Shown: positions 1 through 5,773 of the stretch, one piece after another
Layout of the letters: every line of letters begins with the position of its first letter
Position numbering within the stretch: the stretch's first letter is position 1
NCBI GenBank assembly: GCA_040007395.1
Contig: JBDTVG010000163.1
Location: 1 to 8,427, forward strand
DNA length: 8,427 nt
Direction: 5' to 3'
Origin: DATGFK01 sp040007395
GTDB taxonomy: Bacteria > Chloroflexota > Anaerolineae > Aggregatilineales > UBA2796
Notes under the pieces: generated by a model
The model's input: only the letters and a program-made list of their open reading frames with translations
Database searches by the model: none
What the model was told of the DNA's origin: nothing
Translations under genes and position numbers: made by a program

Positions 1-63
1 CGAAGACCCACCTGCCCTCTTTTTTCCTTCTTTCGATCTGCTGTTGGGTGGCTAGAAGGATAA

Positions 64-89
64 TCACTGATTCGCTATACTTTCAGTGA
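64..89. repeat. Small inverted repeat downstream of the deoxyribosyltransferase-like gene
   Basis: TCACTGA (64-70) and TCAGTGA (83-89) are perfect 7-bp inverted arms around a 12-base spacer. The element lies about 70 bp past the stop of the minus-strand gene ending at 158. It could form a weak RNA hairpin, but no clear T-run follows on either strand, so calling it a terminator would be speculative. Nothing else is recognisable in the first 157 bases. Confidence 0.25.
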
Positions 90-157
90 ACGTTTCCGAT
101 ACAGCAAATTATAACGCAACCGGCTTGCTCTCCGACCCTGTCCATAGTGCAGCCCTG

Positions 158-760
158 CTATTTTTGTCCAGATGTACGACCCGTCATTTTCAAGGCGGTA
201 TTCACTGTCCATGTGGCGAGAGCATACAGGCTCTCTGCAACATACATATTGAGCTGAGGAAATTGTTTGGCAAGCTCAGTAGCGTGTCCATCAACTAATT
301 TGCGCGCGCGTCGTGAAGCCTCGGCTAGCTCGGCAACCTCATTTTTCTTCTCGTTGGGATCTACGGGCGCATTAGGATCGATGGGCCTTGAGGCGCGTAA
401 AAACTTCATCAGGTCGGCGGAAGCTTGTGACAGACGCGGGTCGAAACCTTCTGCCACAAAGATCGAGTCTACATAGATACCGAATGCTTGGCGGCGTGTG
501 ACGGCACTTAGTGCTGCCCACCCACTTTCTGCCAGCGACGCGATCCCGGCGGTGTCAGCGGTGATCGCCATCACGATGACATGGGCGCTCCGTAAGGCTT
601 CGATCTCGGCTTGCATAGCCTTGTCGTTCCATTCGGGAACGACTGGGTCGAAGAAGGATACCCCAGCTTTTGTGCAGGCACTCTTGATAGGTTCACGCCA
701 CTTGGAACGGTTCGGATCGTCATATTTACCCGCAGTCCCCATCAAAAAAACGTCAGCCAT
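158..760 (-). CDS. Nucleoside 2-deoxyribosyltransferase-like protein
   Basis: This 200-residue cytoplasmic protein has an N-terminal Rossmann-like fold resembling the nucleoside 2-deoxyribosyltransferase superfamily. Visible marks are a first beta strand with a glycine turn (VFLMGTAGK, residues 4-11), a second strand ending FDPVVPEW (37-44), a hydrophobic strand VIVMAIT (61-67), and SLAESGWAA (75-83). In the last motif, E78 sits where the family has its nucleophilic glutamate before a Gly/Ala helix. Authentic family members cleave N-glycosidic bonds of deoxynucleosides or related nucleotides; the substrate here cannot be read from sequence. Residues 110-200 form an additional charged helical region, with a Pro/Asp-rich linker near 126-136 and an amphipathic end. 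The start is supported by GAGG 6 nt upstream. The gene stands alone, divergent from the kinase gene. A related SLOG/TIR-like role is possible. Confidence 0.6.
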   Translation of the reverse strand: MADVFLMGTAGKYDDPNRSKWREPIKSACTKAGVSFFDPVVPEWNDKAMQAEIEALRSAHVIVMAITADTAGIASLAESGWAALSAVTRRQAFGIYVDSIFVAEGFDPRLSQASADLMKFLRASRPIDPNAPVDPNEKKNEVAELAEASRRARKLVDGHATELAKQFPQLNMYVAESLYALATWTVNTALKMTGRTSGQK

Positions 761-811
761 AATTCCTCGATTCTGCGAATGAGTAAAGGATCGGTTGCCT
801 AAGCTTTATGG

Positions 812-840
812 TTGCCCGATAGATAGTTTAATGATAGCAT
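812..840 (+). promoter_or_regulatory. Possible promoter of the histidine kinase gene
   Basis: TTGCCC (812-817) and TAGCAT (835-840) are separated by 17 bp, and each matches four of six sigma-70 consensus bases. The site lies in the divergent intergenic region and would give a leader of about 60 nt before the preferred ATG at 908. The match is moderate, and no equally good promoter was found on the other strand for the deoxyribosyltransferase-like gene. Confidence 0.3.
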
Positions 841-907
841 GATCTCATTCGGCGTTGATCACAATACAACTTCAAAAATTCCGGTCAACTATTTAACGGA
901 AATTTTT

Positions 908-2188
908 ATGGCGATACAACCAATTGAACTTCTCGAACGTGCCTTCCCAACGCTAGGTCAGGATGAGCTAAAACATCTGGCAGGGTTGGCTAGAATCGCC
1001 ACTTATCCAACCGAAACCATATTGTGCCACGAAGGAGCCTACGAGCACACGTTTTACCTGATCTCTGAAGGCGGTGTGGTCATTACCAAACGTCTCGACG
1101 AACATGACGATCTGGTGCTGCGCGTGGGTGGCCCCGGCGAATTCTTTGGCGAAATGGCAATTATCCAAGATGCACCACGTTCCGCAACGGTGGCAACGAC
1201 GATGGAAACTACCGTGCTTGAGATCGACAAATCGGCAATGGAAAAAGCCATCACTGAAAATGCAACATTGGCGCTCACGATGGTTCGCACGACTTTCGAC
1301 AGGTTACGCCAAAACGATATTATGACGATCCGCGAACTGCGACAAGCCTTTGAAACACTGGAACGTCTCGACAAGGCGAAGCTCGACTTTATTGCCGTTG
1401 CCGCTCATGAACTCCGCACCCCGCTTACGATCATGCGGGGCTACGCCAGTATGCTGCTTGCCGATCCAGCCATTCGTGATAACCCCGTGCTGCAAGAGAT
1501 TACGCAAGGCGTTTCGAGTGGCAGCCAACGTTTGCATGAGATCGTCAACAATATGCTTGACGTGCAACGTATCGATATGGATACTCTGGAAGCAGCAGCG
1601 ATCCCCGTCTCCCTAACGGTAGCTTTGCGCGGCATCATAGTCGATTTTCGTGCTGCCGTTGCTGAACGTCACCTTAATATGGAGGTCAATTTCGGAGAGA
1701 ATGAACTTTACCCCACTATCGAAGCTGATCCGGGGCTAGTGTCGAAAGCGCTGTACCATCTGGTCATGAACGCGATCAAATTCACTCCCGATGGTGGTAC
1801 GATCAAGATTGACTGCGTGTACGAAGAGTCGATGGAGTACCCAGAACTTGGCACCGTCGCACATCTCACCATCGCTGATACGGGGATTGGCATAGCCCCT
1901 GAACATCAAAAACTGGTCTTCGAGAAGTTCTATCGTTTGGGCGAAGTAGCGCTGCACTCATCCGGCAAAACGGCTTTCAAGGCAGGCGGTCCCGGTCTGG
2001 GGTTGGCGATTGCACGCGGCGCAGTCAATGCTCATGGCGGGCGCATCTGGCTAGAGAGTCCGGCGCATGACGAAGAACTTATGCCGGGGAGTACCTTCCA
2101 TGTCCTGCTGCCTGTGCAGGCTCGCCGGCGACCTCATCCACAGCAAGACACGACAACCAACATTGGCAAGCGTCAATCCCATGCTTGA
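908..2188 (+). CDS. Soluble cNMP-binding-domain sensor histidine kinase
   Basis: The 426-residue protein fuses a cyclic-nucleotide-binding (CRP-like) domain to a HisKA/HATPase_c kinase. Residues 5-125 hold the sensor, including the phosphate-cassette-like segment GEFFGEMA...APRSATV with G81, E82 and R91. A helix (about 140-160) leads into the H-box AAHELRTPL with phospho-acceptor H168. The ATP-binding domain shows the N-box (N288, K291), G1 box DTGIGI (324-329), F-box FEKFYRLG (338-345) and G2 box GGPGLGLA (360-367), so it appears catalytically complete. No transmembrane segment is present, so it should sense a cytoplasmic ligand. No response regulator lies nearby, which makes it an orphan. 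An upstream in-frame ATG at 839 exists, but it lacks a ribosome binding site. ATG 908, preceded by CGGAA, starts directly before the conserved domain. The tail after about 405 is low-complexity. Confidence 0.9.
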   Translation: MAIQPIELLERAFPTLGQDELKHLAGLARIATYPTETILCHEGAYEHTFYLISEGGVVITKRLDEHDDLVLRVGGPGEFFGEMAIIQDAPRSATVATTMETTVLEIDKSAMEKAITENATLALTMVRTTFDRLRQNDIMTIRELRQAFETLERLDKAKLDFIAVAAHELRTPLTIMRGYASMLLADPAIRDNPVLQEITQGVSSGSQRLHEIVNNMLDVQRIDMDTLEAAAIPVSLTVALRGIIVDFRAAVAERHLNMEVNFGENELYPTIEADPGLVSKALYHLVMNAIKFTPDGGTIKIDCVYEESMEYPELGTVAHLTIADTGIGIAPEHQKLVFEKFYRLGEVALHSSGKTAFKAGGPGLGLAIARGAVNAHGGRIWLESPAHDEELMPGSTFHVLLPVQARRRPHPQQDTTTNIGKRQSHA

Positions 2189-2194
2189 TCGTGC

Positions 2195-2695
2195 TTACTC
2201 AGTTTCTTCTGGCTCTGTTCCCGGTTGAATTGCGTCCAGAAGCTTGGTGAGCAGCGTGCGAAGCTGCTGATAATCCTCCTTACCCAGAACGGCTGTATAT
2301 TCGGCTTCCAGTTTGAGTTTGAGGTAATACGCATCTACCAAAAACTGCTTGCCCTGCGCGGTGAAGGTAACAATGGTGGCGCGTCCATCGGTTGGGTCGG
2401 GGGTGCATTCGACGTAACCCCGCTGTGCGAGATCGATCACAAGCTGCCCCATTGATTGCTTAGTAATTCCTGCCCGTTCAGCTAGAACGTTTATACGTGT
2501 ACCATTCCTGTCGAGGTTTGCCAACAAAGTTGTGTGGGCAAGACTGAGACCCTCATGCCCCACCTCCCTCAGTAATTCTACAGAACGGGTGCTAAAAGCA
2601 CGGTGAGCACGTAGAAACAACCGCCCAATATTTTGTTGGCGTAGGTCGTCTATTTGTTTTTGCTCAACTTGTTCGGGATCAACTGAAGTATCCAC
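2195..2695 (-). CDS. MarR-family transcriptional regulator
   Basis: This is a 166-residue winged-helix DNA-binding protein, the usual length for MarR dimers. The helix-turn-helix spans INVLAERAGITKQSMGQLVIDLAQRGYV (68-95). The wing carries the family signature TPDPTDGRATIV (98-109) with D103 and R105. Flanking helices (20-60 and 115-155) would make the dimer interface. The only cysteine is C97, at the base of the wing, where many relatives have arginine; it is not the N-terminal sensing cysteine of OhrR. The start chosen is GTG at 2695-2693, because AAGGAG (2708-2703) lies exactly 7 nt upstream. A longer reading from a TTG at 2716 would put that signal inside the gene. It diverges from a peroxiredoxin-like gene and probably represses it through the palindrome between them. 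It meets the kinase gene tail-to-tail, 6 bp apart. Confidence 0.9.
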   Translation of the reverse strand: MDTSVDPEQVEQKQIDDLRQQNIGRLFLRAHRAFSTRSVELLREVGHEGLSLAHTTLLANLDRNGTRINVLAERAGITKQSMGQLVIDLAQRGYVECTPDPTDGRATIVTFTAQGKQFLVDAYYLKLKLEAEYTAVLGKEDYQQLRTLLTKLLDAIQPGTEPEETE

Positions 2696-2702
2696 GCCCA
2701 AA

Positions 2703-2708
2703 CTCCTT
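2703..2708 (-). promoter_or_regulatory. Ribosome binding site fixing the MarR start
   Basis: AAGGAG on the minus strand, 7 nt before GTG (2695-2693). It argues against the TTG at 2716 as the start, since the signal would then lie inside the reading frame. Confidence 0.7.
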
Positions 2709-2709
2709 A

Positions 2710-2738
2710 TTGACAATTTAGTCAGTCTATCTTATTAT
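2710..2738 (+). promoter_or_regulatory. Sigma-70-type promoter of the peroxiredoxin-like gene
   Basis: A perfect -35 TTGACA (2710-2715), 17-bp spacer and TATTAT -10 (2733-2738, five of six) point toward the gene starting at 2820. Transcription should begin near 2745, giving a leader of about 75 nt. The -35 falls just upstream of the MarR gene, so polymerase here and MarR transcription share the same DNA. This is the best-matched -35 seen in the window. Confidence 0.75.
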
Positions 2739-2758
2739 TTAGTAAGTCAGGCTGACTA
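2719..2758. promoter_or_regulatory. MarR operator candidate (palindrome plus extra half-sites)
   Basis: AGTCAG-G-CTGACT at 2745-2757 is a perfect 13-bp palindrome placed at the predicted start of the plus-strand transcript. A further half-site TAGTCAG (2719-2725) lies between -35 and -10 and is an exact inverted match to CTGACTA (2752-2758). More TGAC/GTCA units occur at 2711-2714 and 2774-2777. MarR proteins typically bind such short inverted repeats over their own divergent promoters, so binding here would block the peroxiredoxin-like promoter. The regulator assignment is inferred from adjacency. Confidence 0.6.
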
Positions 2759-2819
2759 TCTGGTTTATATCGATGACTGAGCGGATAAGATGTCCGTTTG
2801 GCTACCCATAGGAGATCGT

Positions 2820-3413
2820 ATGAAACTCGCCGCTGGTACGCTTGCGCCTGCCTTTGAAACCGAGGATATTTTTGGTCAGCCTGTTGTTTTGCACGCCGCC
2901 ATGCAAAACCCTGTCTTGCTTTCATTCTACCGCAATGGTGCGTGTGCGCTGTGCAATTTGCAGGTGCATAAACTGATCCAAAAATACCCAGCCTATCATG
3001 CCCAAGGTCTCAACATTATCGCTGTTTTTGAGTCGCCAAGCGAAAGTGTTCTGCAATATGTCGGCAAGCAGGATGCACCTTTCCCGATTATCGCCGATCC
3101 CGATGCACATCTCTACGAGTTATTTGGTGTAGAGACTTCCGAAGCCAAAGCGATGGCGAACCTGAATAATCCTAAGCAAGCGCAGCATGTTCAGGAAGCC
3201 GAAGCCATTGGCTATAAGCTCACTCGCGAAGAAGGCTCGAACTTCTACCGGATGCCCGCAGACTTTCTGATCTGCCCCGACCTGACTATTCAATCTGCTT
3301 TCTACTCAGATGTCGTCGGCGATCACCTTGCATTTGACGAAATCGAAGCGTTTCTACAGGAACATATGGGCTTTTCGCCAGTCGCTAGGTTTGGTGCATA
3401 TCGACCCTCATAA
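2820..3413 (+). CDS. Peroxiredoxin-like (AhpC/TSA family) thiol protein
   Basis: The 197-residue cytoplasmic protein has a thioredoxin fold of the AhpC/TSA peroxiredoxin-like type. The opening LAPAFETEDIFGQPVVL (8-24) is the typical first segment. The strand PVLLSFYRNGACALC (31-45) places a C42-x-x-C45 pair at the N-end of the active-site helix, and FPIIADPDAHLYELFGV (88-104) is the family's conserved middle. C45 aligns with the peroxidatic cysteine, and C42 replaces the usual threonine of the TxxC motif. A third cysteine is C152. Expected activity is reduction of peroxides or disulfide exchange, substrate unknown. ATG 2820 is preferred because AGGAG precedes it by 5 nt; an in-frame ATG at 2790 has no comparable signal. 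Divergent from the MarR gene and probably repressed by it. Ends just before a strong hairpin. Confidence 0.85.
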   Translation: MKLAAGTLAPAFETEDIFGQPVVLHAAMQNPVLLSFYRNGACALCNLQVHKLIQKYPAYHAQGLNIIAVFESPSESVLQYVGKQDAPFPIIADPDAHLYELFGVETSEAKAMANLNNPKQAQHVQEAEAIGYKLTREEGSNFYRMPADFLICPDLTIQSAFYSDVVGDHLAFDEIEAFLQEHMGFSPVARFGAYRPS

Positions 3414-3434
3414 AGAACCGCTAATCTGAATGGG

Positions 3435-3466
3435 GAGGTCTCTTGTTGATTCTTACAAGAGACCTC
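3435..3466 (+). terminator. Perfect 12-bp stem hairpin after the peroxiredoxin-like gene
   Basis: GAGGTCTCTTGT (3435-3446) and ACAAGAGACCTC (3455-3466) pair perfectly around an 8-base loop, 21 bp after the stop codon. Only a short CTCTTAC tail follows, not a true U-run, so it is a suboptimal intrinsic terminator or an RNA-stabilising 3' hairpin. Its position between two genes that each have their own signals fits termination. Confidence 0.55.
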
Positions 3467-3481
3467 TTACCCACTCAAAGC

Positions 3482-3487
3482 TACAAT
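3482..3487 (+). promoter_or_regulatory. Possible -10 element for the acetyltransferase gene
   Basis: TACAAT (3482-3487) matches five of six -10 bases and lies between the hairpin and the ribosome binding site. No acceptable -35 was found 16-18 bp upstream, because that position falls in the hairpin. A weak promoter or read-through from the peroxiredoxin-like gene are both possible. Confidence 0.25.
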
Positions 3488-3503
3488 AATATGCTAAGTG
3501 TAG

Positions 3504-3510
3504 AAGGAGG
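3504..3510 (+). promoter_or_regulatory. Strong ribosome binding site of the acetyltransferase
   Basis: AAGGAGG lies 7 nt before ATG 3518, a near-perfect anti-16S match. It decides the start against an upstream in-frame TTG at 3443 that falls inside the hairpin. Confidence 0.8.
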
Positions 3511-3517
3511 AAACCCT

Positions 3518-4117
3518 ATGCCTTCAATGATCCGCTTAGCAACCGAAGATGATGCCGAAGGCATCCAGTCTATCTATGCGCCGATTGTGGAGCATACGCC
3601 CATCTCGTTTGAATATGAAATACCATCGGTCGCCGAAATGCGGACACGAGTCCAGCACAAGATAGGTCATTTCCCGTGGCTGGTGCTTGATCAGGACGGT
3701 GAAATCCTCGGCTATGTGTATGCAGGCAGCCATAGCGAACGCGCGGCCTATCAATGGTCGGTCGATGTGTCGGTCTACATAAAATCTACCGTGCGCCGCA
3801 GCGGAATAGGGCGGGCGCTGTATACATCATTGTTTAACCTCTTACGCCGACAGGGGTTTTACAATGCCTATGCGGGTGTATCGCTGCCAAACGATGGAAG
3901 CGTGGGGCTGCATACGGCGTTAGGGTTTCAACCCGTTGGGGTCTATCCCCATGTCGGCTACAAATTTGGCAAGTGGCATGATGTAGGGTGGTGGTATCTC
4001 ATCCTGCAAGAACTTGTTAGCGAGCCAATACCACCCAAAACACTCGCAGCAATACAGCAATTACCGGAGTGGGATCGCTTACTTGCTTCTGGCTTGGCGC
4101 TGTTGAAAAGTAGCTAA
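3518..4117 (+). CDS. GNAT N-acetyltransferase, phosphinothricin acetyltransferase-like
   Basis: The 199-residue GNAT enzyme uses acetyl-CoA. The opening MIRLATEDDAEGIQSIYAPIVEHTPISFE (4-32) matches the phosphinothricin/methionine-sulfone acetyltransferase subgroup. The acetyl-CoA pyrophosphate loop is R93-R-S-G96-I-G98, following the strand VDVSVYI. The segment GVSLPNDGSVGLHTALGFQPVG (120-141) and the late motif GKWHDVGWWYLIL (151-163) are subgroup signatures. Characterised members acetylate phosphinothricin, methionine sulfone or sulfoximine, and the native role is often amino-acid analogue detoxification. The exact substrate here is unknown. Residues 166-199 extend past the core domain. It follows the peroxiredoxin-like gene on the same strand after a hairpin and has its own strong ribosome binding site, so it is probably an independent unit. 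It converges with the coiled-coil gene, with 81 bp between stops and no clear terminator there. Confidence 0.88.
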   Translation: MPSMIRLATEDDAEGIQSIYAPIVEHTPISFEYEIPSVAEMRTRVQHKIGHFPWLVLDQDGEILGYVYAGSHSERAAYQWSVDVSVYIKSTVRRSGIGRALYTSLFNLLRRQGFYNAYAGVSLPNDGSVGLHTALGFQPVGVYPHVGYKFGKWHDVGWWYLILQELVSEPIPPKTLAAIQQLPEWDRLLASGLALLKSS

Positions 4118-4198
4118 GAAGCTAAAACGACTTCACATGGTTTGGAAGCGTTGATCTTTCTCGATTTTTGGGTACAGATTCAAGGTTGATCGGCGCAG

Positions 4199-5404
4199 TT
4201 ATCTACGCCCGTTACCGTTGCCATTCGGCTGAATTTTTTCGCCCGGTTGATCGTGTTCTGTCAGGATAGACTGATAGTGTTCACGGTACAGAGTGGCCTG
4301 TGCCCGCTGGACTCGCCACAGGCGCTCAATCTGATCGAAGATCCCCGGAAACTGGTTGATTGCGTCGGCAAACTTCGTGCGGAATTGATCGTACTCTTTG
4401 TCGTGCAGTCGCCACGCCTCATCGTTGGTGAGCGTGAACTGCTTCCAACGCTTCTGATCGTCTACATTCCAGCCGCCCCATTCCTGACGGAAACGTTCCT
4501 CAGAAAGCCGCTGAGTCTCCGCGACTTCATTGATACGCCGTTCGAGCCGTTCGCCAACACGATCAAAGTCTTCTAACGATTTTTTCATCTGGCGATACGT
4601 TTCATTCCAGACCTCAAACCGATCCAGATTGCGGCGCATTTCTTCGTCATACTGGGTAAATGTGCGAGTGAGTTCGTTCATCTGTTGGTCACGCTGCTGG
4701 ATAAAGAGCGTCTGCTGCTCCATAAACTGCTGGATCTGGTCACGGCGATCCCGTTCGGTATTCTGCATTTCGATCAGGCGTTTTTCGTTACGCAGAGACA
4801 TATCTTCGAGAAGTTCCTGCTTCGCCCGTAGCGACTCGACTCCGCGCTGCAAATCGGGCAATTCAGTCTGCGCCTCGGAAAGCCGACGAGCATCCTGTCG
4901 GCGCTGTTCTTCGAGGAAGGTCAGGCGACGGTCAGGTTCATCGAATTTCTTGGCAACATCTTCAACGCGCTGCTGTAGTGCCGCCAGCACATTCGCGAAA
5001 CGGTCACGCTCGACTCGTGACGCGCCGATTTCCTCTGTCGCCCGTTCCAGCTTGTCCAACCGATCCATGATCTCACGTAGTGGGCGGGTGATGTTCTCGC
5101 GGACAACATCGGTGCGTCGTTCGCTTTCGCGTTCGGAGGTGAGCCGCTTGGTTTCTACCAATTCGATCATTTTTTGCATTTCGTTGCGTACCTGATCAAT
5201 CAGGTCGCTGTCACGTACAGTGGGGAGAATGGCAGCGCGGGTTGAAGCCTGTTCGGTTTCCAGACCTCCCAGACGGCGTGTTAGGGTATCGATCAATTCT
5301 TGCTGCTCAGTGGCTTGTTCTTCGAGCTTGGCGATGACGTTCTTATCGCGCCGTCGCTCCTCATCGAGCCATTCGATCATACGTGCTACTTGATTTAGAT
5401 CCAT
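4199..5404 (-). CDS. Large coiled-coil protein of unknown function
   Basis: The 401-residue protein is not recognised as a named family. It is highly charged, rich in Glu, Arg, Gln and Asp, and contains no cysteine. Long heptad-like helices run through about 1-60, 65-155 and 160-310, with few helix breakers (P61, P108, P157, P183), suggesting an extended rod. Around 306-335 there is a tryptophan-rich patch (W309, W312, W320, W331), then another helical stretch (335-383). The tail is polar and Gly/Asn-rich. There is no signal peptide or transmembrane segment, so it is cytoplasmic. The ATG is preceded by GGAGG at 7 nt. A structural, scaffold or chromosome/cell-shape role is conceivable but unsupported. 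Neighbours give no functional clue. An antisense Ser/Arg-rich frame across it is a codon-bias artefact. Confidence 0.8.
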   Translation of the reverse strand: MDLNQVARMIEWLDEERRRDKNVIAKLEEQATEQQELIDTLTRRLGGLETEQASTRAAILPTVRDSDLIDQVRNEMQKMIELVETKRLTSERESERRTDVVRENITRPLREIMDRLDKLERATEEIGASRVERDRFANVLAALQQRVEDVAKKFDEPDRRLTFLEEQRRQDARRLSEAQTELPDLQRGVESLRAKQELLEDMSLRNEKRLIEMQNTERDRRDQIQQFMEQQTLFIQQRDQQMNELTRTFTQYDEEMRRNLDRFEVWNETYRQMKKSLEDFDRVGERLERRINEVAETQRLSEERFRQEWGGWNVDDQKRWKQFTLTNDEAWRLHDKEYDQFRTKFADAINQFPGIFDQIERLWRVQRAQATLYREHYQSILTEHDQPGEKIQPNGNGNGRR

Positions 5405-5534
5405 AAGCCACCCTCCCCAAAACGTTTTACGCTCTATACAGTCTATTTGTTCTCAGTGTATTGTACCCCAAGATCGAATCGGGGCAGGATCGGTTTGTGC
5501 GATAAACTGAACGGTAGATTGTCTACAGGGCTAT

Positions 5535-5664
5535 CGTATCAAATTGAGAATTGGCACAGCACCTCACCCCTTATTCCCTCTCCGAATTCGAGGGAGTCAA
5601 GTCTTTCTGGAAGTCCCTCTTTAGGCAGTGGAGAGGAGTTTGGGGTGAGGATAATTTTGATACG
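5535..5664. repeat. MITE-like nested inverted-repeat element
   Basis: Outer arms CGTATCAAA (5535-5543) and TTTGATACG (5656-5664) are perfect inverted repeats. Inside them CCTCACCCC (5562-5570) pairs with GGGGTGAGG (5642-5650). Within that, CCCTC (5576-5580) pairs with GAGGG (5590-5594) around CGAATTCG, and CCTCT (5616-5620) pairs with AGAGG (5632-5636). The whole could fold into a branched structure of about 130 bp. It encodes no protein. CCTCACCCC/GGGGTGAGG-ended repeats of this style are familiar dispersed intergenic elements in bacterial genomes. No clear target-site duplication was found beside the outer arms. Confidence 0.6.
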
Positions 5665-5692
5665 TTTGTAATAAAACCTTGCTCGAAAACCC

Positions 5693-5721
5693 TTGATCTC
5701 CACCAAGTGATTTGGTATAAT
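5693..5721 (+). promoter_or_regulatory. Strong promoter of the lytic transglycosylase gene
   Basis: TTGATC (5693-5698, four of six) and a perfect TATAAT (5716-5721) are 17 bp apart, and the -10 is extended by TGG (5713-5715). The start should be near 5728, giving a leader of about 46 nt. A second perfect TATAAT at 5745-5750 lacks a -35. Confidence 0.75.
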
Positions 5722-5729
5722 AACTTATC

Positions 5730-5741
5730 GAACATTCGTTC
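5730..5741. promoter_or_regulatory. LexA-like GAAC-N4-GTTC site
   Basis: GAAC (5730-5733) and GTTC (5738-5741) form a perfect palindromic pair with a 4-base spacer. They lie directly after the -10 and over the expected transcription start. With the preceding C the site reads CGAACATTCGTTCT, nine of ten fixed positions of the Gram-positive-type SOS box CGAAC-N4-GTTCG. It could equally be the operator of another regulator or chance. Confidence 0.4.
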
Positions 5742-5773
5742 TAATATAATTCTAATAAACCAACGGAGAGGAC

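Larger units (their letters stand above)
5405..5773. other. Non-coding divergent region of 369 bp
   Basis: Lies between the start of the coiled-coil gene (minus) and the start of the lytic transglycosylase gene (plus). The left 130 bp presumably holds the promoter of the coiled-coil gene: TACAAT occurs on the minus strand near 5461-5466, but without a good -35. A nested inverted-repeat element fills 5535-5664. The right end holds a strong promoter and a GAAC-N4-GTTC site. Short frames crossing the area are not gene-like. Confidence 0.7.

Noticed and set aside
839..907. Upstream N-terminal extension of the histidine kinase
   Set aside because: No ribosome binding site before ATG 839, and the added 23 residues do not fit the sensor domain; ATG 908 is better.
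2790..2819. Upstream extension of the peroxiredoxin-like protein
   Set aside because: ATG 2790 has no good ribosome binding site; AGGAG directly precedes ATG 2820, where family similarity begins.
3443..3517. Upstream extension of the acetyltransferase from a TTG
   Set aside because: The TTG lies inside a perfect hairpin, while ATG 3518 has an AAGGAGG site at ideal spacing.
4118..4198. Terminator between the acetyltransferase and coiled-coil genes
   Set aside because: Only a 4-bp GAAG/CTTC pairing was seen, too weak to call.
4530..5195. Plus-strand 221-codon frame rich in Ser and Arg
   Set aside because: Lies wholly antisense to the coiled-coil gene; its repetitive Ser/Arg composition is what the Glu/Arg/Gln-rich gene gives when read backwards, and it has no start signal.
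5470..5488. Possible hairpin CCCC...GGGG upstream of the coiled-coil gene
   Set aside because: The stem is 4 bp plus an interrupted 3 bp; not distinguishable from chance.
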